A stretch of DNA of 28,697 nucleotides from Pleurotus djamor (GCA_029747585.1 JAPEVF010000591.1:1-28697), one strand, 5' to 3'; shown: positions 10,366 through 20,420, numbered from the stretch's first letter. Notes: generated by a model not told the origin, from the sequence alone. Program-made: numbers and translations.

Positions 10366-10756
10366 TTACCTGCCTGCCCAGAGATATCGGTCGACACAGG
10401 TATACATGATGCCGCACGGCCCTTCGCGTGAAATTTCACTGCTTTTGGTGACGTTAGCCACAGGATAGAAGCTGGATACTCACCAATACAAAGAAGCGGA
10501 AAGAGGTGCCAACGGACGGACCATGTGCCTGCTTGTACTCATGGGTAGAAGAATTCTAAGATCCATGCAAAATGCGTTATCATTCCAAAAGGTTGCGTGC
10601 AAAGTTGCGTAAATGGTGGTACAAACAGGTGGAGAAAAGGGAAGTACAAAGCGTGCGTGAAGGAATAAAAGATGAAGTATTTTCTCTGAAGGCAACATTG
10701 GCAAAATCATTGTTGTTGCAAAACAGAGTAATCGTGAAGATGATACGTAAGGCGTC

Positions 10757-13192
10757 TTAGACTTGCTTGTCGATGGAATCCGAGTGTTTCGAGTTGACTT
10801 CATCGTGACCATCGAGTGCTGTGAAAGGAGGAAAGGGGAAGGCAAAAGAAGTCCGACGGTCAGAAAATCGCGGTGCGCTGAGAAAGTGTTACGGTAAGGA
10901 CTTACCCCGTTCCTGTCTATTAATGGCAGCTTGTCTTTGTTCAGCAGATACGGAGCCGAAGATGACGTCCATATCTTCCAATGAACGGCCTTTGGTCTCG
11001 GGGATCAGTCTGCGAAGGAGGGAAAGGGTGAGACCAAAATAAAAATGATGTAGTCAAAACCGAACTCACAAGGAGAACACAGCCATTCCACCGATATTGA
11101 TCGTGGCGAACATGAAGAAAATTTTGTATCCGAGCGCGGAGAGAATGTCCGGGGTGACTTTCGAAACGACGAAATCTAGAAGATGCGTCACGCGATGAGA
11201 GGCAGGTTAGGAGGAAGCAAGGGGGTCTACGCACTCCAGAGCCATTGGCTGGCGCTAGCCAAAGCCAAACCATAATGTCTTGTCCTCGTGGGGAAGATAT
11301 CACTGCAGTAGACCCAAGGAAGCGGTCCCCAACCCATGCTGTAGAAGCACACGTAGATGTACATCATAGCCGCCATGGCTTGACTCGCCGGAGGCGGCGT
11401 GATGCTCATGCCTGCAGCAATTTGCTCAGGGGTGAGTGCCTTGGGGGGAGGATGAGTCTTCAAGATAGCGCCGATGATGAAGAACAAGGTGCCCATTCCG
11501 ACGGCTGAGATGAAGAGGGAGAGTTTACGACCCAGGGACTCGACGAAGAAGAATACGAAGATGGCGGTGGCGACAACCTTGATGACACCGTAGATACCAG
11601 ATGCCAAAAGTGAGTTTTTAGTGCCAGTGTAACCAATCTGTAACGGGGTCAAAAACAATAAGCCAGCTGGTCTTTCGGTCACGCATAAAATGAGCAACTT
11701 ACGGATTCGAAGATTTGAGGAGCATAGTACCCGACACTATTCTGACCAGCCCACTGTTGCAGCAAGAAGATGACAAACGCGATGACGAAACGAATGGCGT
11801 TTCCTTTTCCGAGGAAAGCTTCTCTAACACCAAGACCCTGACGAGCGGCGCGTTCTTCCGCCAACGCTGCTTCGATTTCGGCCATTTCATGGATAATTGC
11901 TGGAGACGTTGGTGACTCTTTGCGAAGGTACGCGAGGTTCTTCAGGGCTTCTTCGTTTCGGTTGACAGAGGCGAGCCAACGAGGTGATTCCTGGATTCGG
12001 AAGTGGAGGAGTTAAGAGGGATCATGAGCAAGTGCGTGTGCGTGAAAAGGAAGGACCAACATACCTTAACAGTGAACAAACCAATACACATAATTCCCGC
12101 AGGGACGAGTTGGAAACCGAAAGGAATTTTCCAAATTTCTTCACCGGTTTGAACGTGGATACCGATACCATCTACAATGCCAAGTCGCACCCGAAAATCA
12201 ATACAACCGGTCTGAACGAGATATATGAGACATACAATTGATGAAGTACGACAACATTACGCCGACGGCGACCTTGGGAGCAAGTTGAGCGAGTCCTCAT
12301 GATCGGAAAAATGATTTGGCACCCACCATAATCTGGAACAACCCTGTGATCCTACCTCTCACTTCCTTCGGAGAGCATTCTGACACATAGGCAGGGGCGA
12401 CGGCTGAGATTCCACCAATGCCGAGACCCGATATGACACGACCGGAGTAGATTTCAGCAAGACCGTTAGGTCCAGAAGCGACGGTGGTAAGGATCTAGTC
12501 GCAGAACAAAGGCTTGGTTACATCCCAGATGGAGCCCCGTGAAGTGACACTTACGGCTCCAACAACAAAGATGACGGTAAAAGCGACCAGGGTCCATCTG
12601 CGTCCGATTCGTGCTAAAAGGATAAGAGATGTCAATGGGGATACTCGGAAATACGAATGCAAAAGAGGTTGGGGTGGCATGTGCGTGGCTTTGATGGAAT
12701 GATAGACCGTGTACGGGAGCAGTAACTCACACGAAACAGGAGCACTGCCCAAAGCTCCGAAGAACGCGCCAGCTTGAAGGACGGCTACAACATTGGACGA
12801 AACTTCGTCGATGCGTTTCTGGGCAGCAGCATTAGCAACGCCAAATGTTGCGAGCCCGGGAGCACATACCTGATCCTTGACGCCATTGACAATCAATCCA
12901 AAGTACTCTCTGAAGAAGTTGTTGGAGACGACGCCTGAAAAGGCGGTATATTGAATCCTTGTTTCAATGTTTTGCCAAGACGAACATACCTCCAGCAACA
13001 CCCCTGTAGAGATGTGAGTAATGTAATGCGATGAGACTGGTGAGGAATAGCTCACGTATCATAACCGAAGAGGATGATACCCCAGTATGCGATGAAGGCA
13101 AGCCCTAAGAGGGGTTCAAACCAAGCAGTAAGAAGGATGTCAGTCGTTTACGCACAGTAAACACGAATGTTCTTAAATCTGTCTTCTGTCAT
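10757..13192 (-). CDS. MFS sugar/quinate-type transporter (Sugar_tr family)
   Basis: A plasma-membrane transporter with 12 expected helices, probably a proton symporter for a hexose or quinate-like substrate. Thirteen exons join without a break to give 545 aa: 13192-13156, 13104-13056, 13003-12990, 12934-12731, 12613-12555, 12494-12327, 12272-12236, 12171-12065, 11990-11703, 11637-11235, 11175-11070, 11009-10906, 10818-10757. Family motifs in order are GYDTGVAGG (helix 1), ARIGRR-like SRIGRRWTLV, GRVISGLGIGG with AYVSECSPKEVRGRI, ESPRWL, QQWAGQNSVGYYAPQIF, VESLGRKL, PWVYCSDIFPTRTR and LIPETKGRSLEDMD. The NYG...IPFGFQLVP stretch resembles quinate permeases, but substrate cannot be read from sequence. 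Exon 3 is only 14 nt. The hydrophilic C-terminus ends DKQV. The promoter and exon 1 are part of a duplicated region. Confidence 0.92.
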
Positions 13193-13283
13193 GGTAGAGG
13201 GAGTATAGGGAGGCGGTATGCAGGAGAAGGAGGGGGAGAAGGAAAGCCTGGAACCCGGGTTGTGAAGTCAGCATGAGGGCAGC

Positions 13284-13291
13284 TATATATA
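13284..13291 (-). promoter_or_regulatory. TATA box of the transporter gene
   Basis: TATATATA lies about 92 bp upstream of the transporter start. An identical copy lies at 23953-23960, in front of the truncated first exon of copy B. Confidence 0.45.
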
Positions 13292-13330
13292 CGAAGCTAT
13301 GTTTACGTTTTCCCACTCACCAAGAGGCTT

Positions 13331-13378
13331 CCCCGCACACATAAACACCAAGTTGATTTCCCCGAGGGTAATGCGGGG
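13331..13378 (-). promoter_or_regulatory. Possible CreA/Mig1-type glucose-repression sites
   Basis: Two GC boxes fit the SYGGRG consensus of fungal carbon-repression zinc-finger proteins: CCCCGC at 13331-13336 and GCGGGG at 13373-13378. They lie about 140-190 bp upstream of the transporter start, in inverted orientation to each other. Such short motifs occur by chance, so this is only suggestive. Confidence 0.25.
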
Positions 13379-14369
13379 TGGTCAGGACGAAGAATGAAAA
13401 ATGGAGCTGGCTGAGCGGATGGCGGGCGAACAGGCCCGGGCGGCCCGTCAGATTCGCCCCCTGTTTCTCCTAGATCAACAGGGTGTGGTCACCGAGTCTC
13501 GCCAAGTCGCAAAGGATGTCGTGCTCCAGCGTGGTCAAGGTACGAACGCATTAATTTGAGACGCTTGGCTAACTCCGTGCTGATCATGTCATTCCGGCAG
13601 CGAAGTGACTGTTGACGTCGAGCAGGACCTCGTTGAGACCAAGGAAACGATGGGATAACGGTGGAGACTTTGGTCATGGCCATCGCCTTGGAGCCCGATA
13701 AATATAGGTCTCGCGCTCACCTCGGGCGCATCAAGTCGACGGCCGCCTTAAAATATAACCCTTGAATCGAAGACGGCTAGATCAACCGTCAAGTTACCAT
13801 CTCAGCGTTTCAAAAGATATACCGCGCCTAGTATTATTGACTCTGAGACACGGTTTTTGCTCCGATTATCATCCCCGCATCATCCCCGCCTGTTGAGTAT
13901 GGGGTATTGGGTCCGATATATGTGGAGAAAGTGTTGGTGGCGTTTGATGCTTATTATTGAAGGGCATAAGTGCAGGGTTTCGTCAAAGGATCGCGGCGGG
14001 ACGGTGGTGCGCGCGGGACGGACGTCTCTACAGGGTGCGTTACCAGCCGACTGCAGCGTGATGACGTCCCTTCTCGACTCATCCTTGATAATTACTGGTT
14101 ATGAAGGCCAAAACTAGACGAAAATGACACTACAGAGAAAATTCTAGGCGGCCAATGAATCAATGATGGAAAACGATCGCGTGGTGCTATATTTGTGAGG
14201 TAATAGGAGACAGGGGGTCGAACTTCGGATTACGATGCAGCGAGTTTCGGGTGAAGTCATGGTTTGTTCTTCTGGGAGGGCTACTCATCTATGAGTCACT
14301 TTACACCTATTTACCGTTTCAACGCGGTACACAATAAAACTGATGGCGTTTGCCGTCCCTGAGTCCTGA

Positions 14370-14521
14370 ATGCATCTTGGTGTTAGTCCTCTGACCTATT
14401 CTCTCAGAGAGCCGTTGTGAATATTTCGAGATATGTTGTATATGTTTCTCTTCCAGTTCTGCCCGATGACCTGTGGTGCGCGATCCTCAAGGAAAATCAG
14501 ACAACTGGAACTATATTCTAG
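14370..14521 (+). pseudogene. F-box gene relic, 5' end only
   Basis: ATGCATCTTG at 14370-14379 is followed by a gtgtta donor. An acceptor (tctcttccag) at 14456 leads to LPDDLWCAILKENQTTGTIF and then TAG. The spliced start, MHLVLPDDLWCAIL, has the same layout as the two F-box genes at 2.4-5.1 kb: a 10-nt exon 1, a phase-1 intron, and then the F-box core. The frame stops after about 24 residues, and the rest of the gene is missing. It lies in the part of copy A that copy B lacks. Confidence 0.45.
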
Positions 14522-14906
14522 CCTTTGGAGGCGTCCCATGCCTCTCAATGGTTTTCCAATCTCTTCCCGCAGTTTTCGATTTTATCTTTCATTATTTAAC
14601 TGATTCACTTCTACCCAATCATTATTGAGCCGTTTTTCTCATGGAAGAAGTTGGGAAGCCGTAGCGAGCATTATGGGACGGAGCGATGCGAGGTCGGAGT
14701 TCCTTCTCGGATTTAGTGAAGATATGGTATAGATTTCTTTGAGAATCGTCGGGAAGCCATCTCTCGTCTTTGAAAATGGCTTGTTGGTGCAATGAAGATG
14801 AAACGCCTGTATTGAAAAGTAGCGCTTGAGTAGCGCCCATTGAAAGTCGAACGTTCACTCAACTTGCTTTGGCTAAGCCCAAGCTAAGCCGCCATGTTTC
14901 TCATGG

Positions 14907-15116
14907 TTAGACGACGTGAAGACCGCTAATCGAGCGTATATTAGTCCTGAAGACGACAGACTCTTGCCCTTCGTCAGCATTGGTTGGTACAATTGAAACG
15001 AACGGGTAGAACGGCCCGCGGAAGCCGCTGAACAAGCCTGACTTCCTCAGAAACGTCCTCCATACATCGTTGCTCGGAGCATCCGAGATGTCTTGGTCAA
15101 GCTTGGGTACGTTCAT
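14907..15116 (-). CDS. Small hypothetical protein, copy A of a duplicated start
   Basis: A 69-codon frame begins MNVPKLDQDISDAPSNDVW and continues FLRKSGLFSGFRGPFYPF. The inverted counterpart at 24667 encodes MSVPKLDQDVSGVPCNEVW and KSGCFSGFGGPFCPL. The changes are mostly mild amino-acid replacements, and a TATA-like GATATATACC lies about 75 bp upstream in both copies. This supports a real ancestral gene 5' end. The two ends differ, so at least one copy is truncated. The function is unknown. Confidence 0.3.
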   Translation of the reverse strand: MNVPKLDQDISDAPSNDVWRTFLRKSGLFSGFRGPFYPFVSIVPTNADEGQESVVFRTNIRSISGLHVV

Positions 15117-15519
15117 CCTTGGGATCGACGGAAGAAGCCTCTGAGAATCACATCGAACACTCAATCACAATCTTACAAGTCGCCGGTATATATCCAGGAT
15201 CTTTCCTAGAGGGATCTTGGTGGAAGTTGCCGAGCCAATGGAAACCTCCAATGCGGACGACAAGAGCACTTCGAACAACAGCTTTTGTGAGAACCGCTGT
15301 CTTGCATCTTGGTCTCAGAACTCTGATCCCTCGTTTCCAGAAATGGGCGACTACCACGCTCGTCGATCTACTACACAATAGCCGTAGACATTCCAAGACC
15401 CATTGTTCCGTCCTTCCTCGTCCCTTCAAGAATCTAAGACATCGAACAAAAGGTTATCCGCCGAGAGGCCCTATAAGAAACGCTTCGCCGCTGAGTGGTT
15501 CGTACCTTGAAACCCCACC

Positions 15520-15585
15520 ATGAACAACGTATACGACAAAGTCATCAACGCGGCTGGAGACGGACTAGATGTCGAGCGCTTGTGA
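15520..15585 (+). pseudogene. Truncated start of the divergent gene, copy A
   Basis: The 21-codon frame MNNVYDKVINAAGDGLDVER ends at TGA. The same start in copy B (25515) continues much further. In both copies it lies on the far side of the shared promoter region from the transporter exon 1, so it looks like the remnant of a gene once divergent from the transporter. Confidence 0.4.
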
Positions 15586-16157
15586 TGGATTTACTTCTTG
15601 GAATGGACTTGCGTGAGATATGCTGTGTTTTTGAGAAACTAAAATTCAATGGTTTTTGATAGGTGCGTAGCGCCTGTCCCCTTTTCATTGGCGGAGAGAC
15701 CAGCAGCATGCCGGTCTCTCCGTGGTGCTATCTAATACATGGGGTAGTAGACTAAGTACTACATTACGAGACAACGAGAAGAGTGGACAGGGAGAGGAAG
15801 GAGGGTAGTATGGACATGGGTATGGGCAGCATAACGACGGGGAAGAGGGAATAGGTGCTCGAAACCACCTCTGACCACCCTCCTTATATACACTCTGCCA
15901 CGTCAGATACCAAGCCGCGCGCACAGACCTCCCCTAGCCGTACCCTCTGCCCTCGGCTTCTTCGCCTCCGTCTTGTCCTTAGTCCGTGTCTCGACTCTCA
16001 ACAGCAAGGTCTTTTTTATCTCCGTGAAAATAATTTTTATTGACTACTACGTAAATCACACAATTCCAAGATTTTACAGAAATAACATGATCCTCACACT
16101 CGTTTCGGGAGACTTTGTAAGTAAAAACAAGTGGATTCTATTCAAGAGGTTATAAAC
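15586..16157. other. Intergenic up to the transposon
   Basis: No gene is supported. A short inverted pair (GGAGAGACC...GGTCTCTCC, 15690-15722) is present, along with TTATATA at 15892. The open frames are low-complexity Pro/Ser runs. Confidence 0.3.
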
Positions 16158-16160
16158 TAA
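16158..16160. other. Target-site duplication TAA, left
   Basis: TAA directly precedes the left inverted end and is repeated as TAA at 19160-19162 after the right end. A 3-bp TWA duplication is the hallmark of PIF/Harbinger insertion. Confidence 0.85.
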
Positions 16161-16197
16161 GGGCCTGTTCGGCAAAAGATGCCAAAGTACATGTACC
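16161..16197 (+). repeat. Left terminal inverted repeat
   Basis: 37 bp starting GGGCCTGTTCGG. It matches the reverse complement of 19123-19159 except at one base (G/A at position 21). The inner end carries the self-complementary GTACATGTAC, so each end has a palindrome that could be a transposase or Myb-partner binding site. Confidence 0.92.
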
Positions 16198-16397
16198 TCT
16201 AAATTTATCCCATATATAGAAATAATAATCACAAATCATTTTCCATCGGCACATTCCGTAAAATCCAAAATATACCCTGTTCGGATTGGTCAAATTCCCA
16301 TTCCATACTTTTTCCCCATCTCCCCACTGGCAGCCCGGCGCCGCCAATCACTTTCGTTCATTGTTATCCCTTTTCCCCATTGATCACCTATTCTACC

Positions 16398-17619
16398 ATG
16401 GCCAAACGGCACGTCGCAGTCAAAATCGCCTCCATCAATCAAGATGCTCGCGCCAGTTGGGACTCAAAATCCGAAGAAATTCTCATTACCGCCCTCCAAA
16501 CTGCAGCAGCGCAGGGCAGGAAGGCAGACAATAACTTCAAGCCTCAAGTCTACTCAGAGATCAGCCGAAAGCTTGCGACTGAGGGATATGCCCTCAACGC
16601 TAAACAGGTGAAGTCTCGATGGAACCGGGTGAGTCTATTTTCTTGCGGCGTCATGATCTTTCTCATCGGTCCTAGTTCAAGAGTTCTTGGAAGACTGTTG
16701 ATTATCTTCGAAACTTGTCCGGATTCGGATGGGGTGATGCCAAAAGCTGTGTCACAGCAAGCGATGACGTCTGGAACGCGCTATTATACGTCGACGTAGG
16801 TGCCTCTGAAAGTCTGCTATCTGATACTGGCTGAATGTCCACCTCTTCGGTGCAGGTGGCTACAAAGGAGAGATCGCCAAAATACAGCGAGTACAATTAC
16901 TGGCGCACCCATCCCTTCATCTATTACACCGAAATTGCCGAGCTCATTGGCAGCAACATTGCAACCGGGGATTTCGCCTTCTCCTCCACTCAAGCAGCGG
17001 CTCAAGCCCCCCCACCCGATGATGGGGGTGCTGATCCTGAGTCTGTTTCAACCCCTACTGATCCGGATGAGCGGGAGGATAGTGGGAATGATGCGGCTGA
17101 GGTAATGGATGATGGTGTAGATGCATCGCAGCCTGAGGATCACGGTGACGAGGATGAGCAGCCTGACCAGGTGAGTTTACATCTTTCTTCTCCCTTCTGA
17201 CCTCGCATTAACCTGTGCACTCCGATCAGCAGGATATGACTCCTTCCTTCAAAAAGGCAGTGGCTAAGCGCACCGCTGTGACACCACCACCTTCTACGCC
17301 TGCTCCAAAGCGTGTCCGACGTAGCGCGAGTGATCAGATCAACACTCTCTGCTCATCTGTTGACAAGCTTGTTGCTGGGTTAATCAGCCCTTCAAAGCAT
17401 TCTCCAGATCGTCGCCGTCGTCTCAAGGATCTCGCCTGGAATACCGTCAAATCGGAGGAAGGATTGTCTCCCTATTCCCTTGCCAAGGCTCGCACTGTCT
17501 TCCGAGGTGGAGATGAGTTGGTGGAGGAGTACTTGAGCTTTGATGCTACTGATGATGCAGAGCGAACGGCCCGTTCAACCTGGTTGGTCAATGAAATGGG
17601 CCGGCTTCCGCTTAATTAA
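16398..17619 (+). CDS. Harbinger partner protein, Myb/SANT-like DNA-binding
   Basis: In PIF/Harbinger elements this second protein binds DNA and helps bring the transposase to the ends and into the nucleus. Four exons, 16398-16628, 16676-16795, 16856-17170 and 17230-17619, all phase 0, give 351 aa. The N-terminal domain fits the Myb/SANT-like family: WDSKSEEILITAL (from residue 20), DNNFKPQVYSEISRKLA, KQVKSRWNR, WKTVDYLRNLSGFGW, then VTASDDVWNALL up to about residue 117. YNYWRTHPFIYYTEIAELIG follows. An acidic Asp/Glu-rich linker and a Lys/Arg-rich stretch (PAPKRVRRSASD) come next, the latter a likely nuclear signal. The C-terminus (YSLAKARTVFRGGDELVEEY) resembles the tail region of such proteins. 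The gene is convergent with the transposase. Confidence 0.88.
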
Positions 17620-17633
17620 CTACTGTATGAAAA

Positions 17634-19091
17634 TCAAATTGTATCTACACGGCGTAAACGCCGCTGTTCTAACGTAGCTTGATATTGATCCCACATAGCA
17701 GATGCAATCTGGTCTCGCCTACTTGCAGGCCCATCATCATCACCCTCATCAACACCATTATTGATATTAGCCACCGGCACCACAATTGTATCACCATGTA
17801 CATCCATCGCGGGTTCATTTTGAGTGGACAGCTTAAGCTGGGATGAGAACCGGTCCGGGTCATTGATACGAAGAAAGTTATGAAGCAGCGTAAGGGCAAC
17901 GGGGATTTTGACTTGAATGTCAATTGAATACTCATTTGGTTCACGTGCCATACGGAATTCTCGCTTGAGCACACCAAATATGCGCTCAATGACATTACGG
18001 AGCTGTGCGTGCCTAAGATTGAAGAGTTCTTCTTTGGTTTGAGGTCTGTTGAGGCCCACATGAGAATGCAAGAAGCCATTAAAAGAGAGATAAACACACC
18101 GCAAATTACCACTCTGCCATTCACGAAGATGATAGCGGATATTCCGATATGGAACCAAGAGGGCGTCGCAACTTGGAAACCCCGCATCAGCAAGGTAGTA
18201 TTTTCCGGCAGGTATATGAAACCCTCCAGAGTGAGTCGCATGCTGATAGACATAACTATCCGCCGCGCTGCCTTCCCATCCCGCAAGGACATAGACAAAG
18301 AACATGTCAAAGTCACAGGCAGCAAGCATATTCTGTGTGAGATTACCACTACGGTCACGCCACCGTCCTTTCGTGAGGCTTGGAGGGTTCACAAAGAGAT
18401 GCGAGCCATCAATAGCACCAATAGCATCCTTGAAGAAAGGCCATAGCTTTGGATCATTTCGGATCCGTTCTGGGACACGATCTTCATTAGGAAGAGTCAT
18501 GTACGCAGTCCGAAAGTCTGGAGAGAGAAAGGCTTGCAATACAGCCCGGAACGACCTAGAGAATTGAGGTCATTGGTTAGGAAAATGAGTTATTCACTTA
18601 GGGTGTTACAATACATACCGCGAGATCGTTTCGAAGCTACGTTGGAACCGTTCAGCGGTTTTACGAACCGAGCTATTGGTGACCACTTGATATAGGAATA
18701 TCCCCAATTGTTCGCGTGTTCCAACCCAACGACGGGGTGAGAGGCCGCCGCGACGGATGAGCTGATGCTCCAGGCGGTTGAAAACCAGAGGTCTGAGACC
18801 CAGATTGTTGAGCATGCGATCCCGATGGCCAAGTTCAAGTTCATCAAGCCAGGCGACACCAGAAAGTCTGGAATTATGATACGGTTCCGGATGGAGTCGG
18901 TTCCAGAGAGTCTGTACAGTGCAAATAGATGCAGTAATGGTGACCAAAGTAGCCGCAATACGAGCCTTCCTTCTCCGATGTTCACGGGTGCTGCGCTGCA
19001 TGGCAAGATAACCTGATACAACTGATTGCGCGAGGCAAGTTACAAAGTACGCGCGCTCCGTCGGCGCTTCGTTCAGTGATACATTTCTCAC
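17634..19091 (-). CDS. PIF/Harbinger DDE transposase
   Basis: The nuclease that cuts and inserts the element. Exons 19091-18619, 18555-18100 and 18045-17634 give 446 aa. The N-terminal helical region (LSGVAWLDELELGHRDRML, LGIFLYQVV, ERFQRSFETISR) is followed by the catalytic core. The core shows D207 in GAIDGSH, D281 in YYLADAGFP with the adjacent PYRNIRYHLREW, and E330 in LRHAQLRNVIERIFGVLKRE, matching the family's DDE order. Intron 2 (18046-18099) is 54 nt without a stop, so retaining it adds 18 residues in frame just before ELFNLRH; splicing gives the family-like sequence. A start at 19001 (MQRSTREHRRRK) is the alternative. No inactivating break is seen. Confidence 0.93.
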
Positions 19092-19122
19092 GGTCCNATA
19101 TAATTTTTATGTTCCAAGTATC

Positions 19123-19159
19123 GGTACATGTACTTTGGTATCTTTTGCCGAACAGGCCC
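19123..19159 (-). repeat. Right terminal inverted repeat
   Basis: Inverted partner of 16161-16197 with one mismatch over 37 bp, ending GCCGAACAGGCCC and followed at once by TAA (19160-19162). Confidence 0.92.
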
Positions 19160-19162
19160 TAA

Positions 19163-19580
19163 AAGTACAGTCTCGAAAAGCCTAAAAGACTCCCTAAGAA
19201 CCAGCTTCGAAAATGATTGACTTGCATCCCTCGGCTCCATCCCGAAGCCACAAGACTAGACACCCTGACACTCTCAACCCTCTCCCCTCGGCTACCCCGG
19301 AAACACCTCGAGAGTCTTGAAGCTCGACGCGAGCAAGCTTGAAGGGCGGCGAGATTGGCGAGGAAAGGGAAGGGAAGGTGGCGCAGATTTCGACAGACCA
19401 GGAGAGTGCAACTTGAAGTGTGCCGGGAACGTCGTTTCGAGAGTCGTTTCGAGCCGAAATCTGTAGATACAATGTTAGAGACAAAGTAGAATTGGAAAAC
19501 TTACCTAGAACGGAGTCAATTTGCCCTAACGACTGAGAGTCTCGCGCGCCGAGTCAAATAAGGTTCGAAAGGCCGGCGAG
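19163..19580. other. Intergenic between transposon and tandem repeat
   Basis: A 96-codon - strand frame (19194-19484) has no recognisable content. GTCGTTTCGAG is repeated twice at 19432-19452 and seen again at 20545. No gene is supported. Confidence 0.3.
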
Positions 19581-20420
19581 TGACAAAATGGCGTCAATGC
19601 GTGTATATATCGTTCGTTGGGAGCGGGTCTTGCGAGTTGAGAAGGTCAGGAAGGCCGGGTAGGGATAAAATGGCGTCGATTCGTACATACATTGCTTGTT
19701 GGGGGTGGGGGAACAAGTCTTGCACACAGAGATGGTCGGGAGGGGCGAGGAGCGACAAAATGGCGTTGAATCGTGTATACATCGCTCGTTGGGGGGCGGG
19801 GAAACAAGTCTTGCAAGTGGAGAAGGTCGGGAGGGCCGGGAAGTAACAAAATGGCTTCGTTTCGGCGTAATGCGATCGTACGAGGCGGAGACGCTGAGCG
19901 TGGTGTCGATTCAATGGGGCGAGGCTGTAGTACCGATAAAATGACGAATTTCTGTACATATATTGCTTGTAAGACCCACGGGAGCGAAAAAACAATGAGA
20001 CGTACCTAAAACTCCCTCGAGTTATCCACAAATCGTTATTCCGCGATAGAACGAGCTGCCGAATCAGAGGGTTGCGTTGGTTTGAGGAAACGAGGAGGGG
20101 AGCTTCGTGGGACCGATAAAATGGCGCATTTCTATACAAACATCGTTAGTAGAAGAGACGAGAAACGAACCTATTTACCCTCAATTTCGAGGGCTTGAAG
20201 CTTAGGAGGAACCGATAAAATGGAGGATTCCTATACATACATCGTTCATCAGCATCGTAGCAGCTGCCATGCTTGCCGTTGCGATGCGCCGAGTTGAGAG
20301 GGATAATTCGGAGGGCTCAGCTTGTTCTGTCCCGTGCAAATCCGGTCCCTGTGTGTCGTTCCGAGAGTTGGCGAGGGTACCAGCAAAATGGAGCATTTCT
20401 ATATATACATTGTTCATCAG
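19581..20420. repeat. Minisatellite-like array, about 88-bp period, 8 cores
   Basis: Eight copies of a core close to GAYAAAATGG followed 10-15 bp later by TATACATACATYG lie near 19582, 19664, 19752, 19841, 19931, 20111, 20210 and 20380. The first four share longer flanks (ACAAGTCTTGC, GAAGGTCGGGAGGGCCGGG). Spacings are about 82, 88, 89, 90, 180, 99 and 170, as if two positions on an 88-90 bp lattice were lost. On the - strand the core would read NDVYI...ILHF-like peptide repeatedly, but frames are not kept between copies. Confidence 0.7.

Larger units (their letters stand above)
13163..15573. repeat. Duplicated promoter region, copy A
   Basis: This region matches 23845-25565 in several blocks. 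Block 1 is 13163-13690, including transporter exon 1. Block 2 is 13690-14030 (matches 24855-25232), block 5 is 14036-14127 (matches 24420-24508), block 3 is 14975-15261 (matches 24518-24843 in inverted orientation), and block 4 is 15271-15573 (matches 25251-25565). About 840 bp (14128-14970) have no counterpart in copy B. Bases 13265-13611 are identical to 23934-24280. Confidence 0.85.
16161..19159. mobile_element. PIF/Harbinger DNA transposon, apparently complete
   Basis: The element is 2,999 bp, bounded by near-perfect 37-bp inverted ends starting GGGCCTGTTCGGCAAAAGAT and flanked by TAA duplications. Inside, two convergent genes fill almost the whole length: a Myb/SANT-like DNA-binding protein (+, 16398-17619) and a DDE transposase (-, 17634-19091). 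Their stops lie only 14 bp apart. Both spliced frames are open, the DDE residues are present, and the ends differ at one position. It therefore looks recently inserted and possibly autonomous. One N (19097) lies between the transposase start and the right end. The element separates the two copies of the duplicated promoter region. Confidence 0.93.

Noticed and set aside
10572..10760. 62-codon very basic + strand frame
   Set aside because: It overlaps the transporter's last exon at its 3' end and is otherwise the reverse of its likely 3' UTR; no counterpart or splice support.
16380..16534. Overlapping frame at the start of the Myb-like gene
   Set aside because: Different frame from the well-supported exon 1 and lacks any domain.
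19581..20420. CRISPR-like array
   Set aside because: The repeats are degenerate and the spacing is irregular, in an intron-rich eukaryotic sequence; no nearby nuclease genes.
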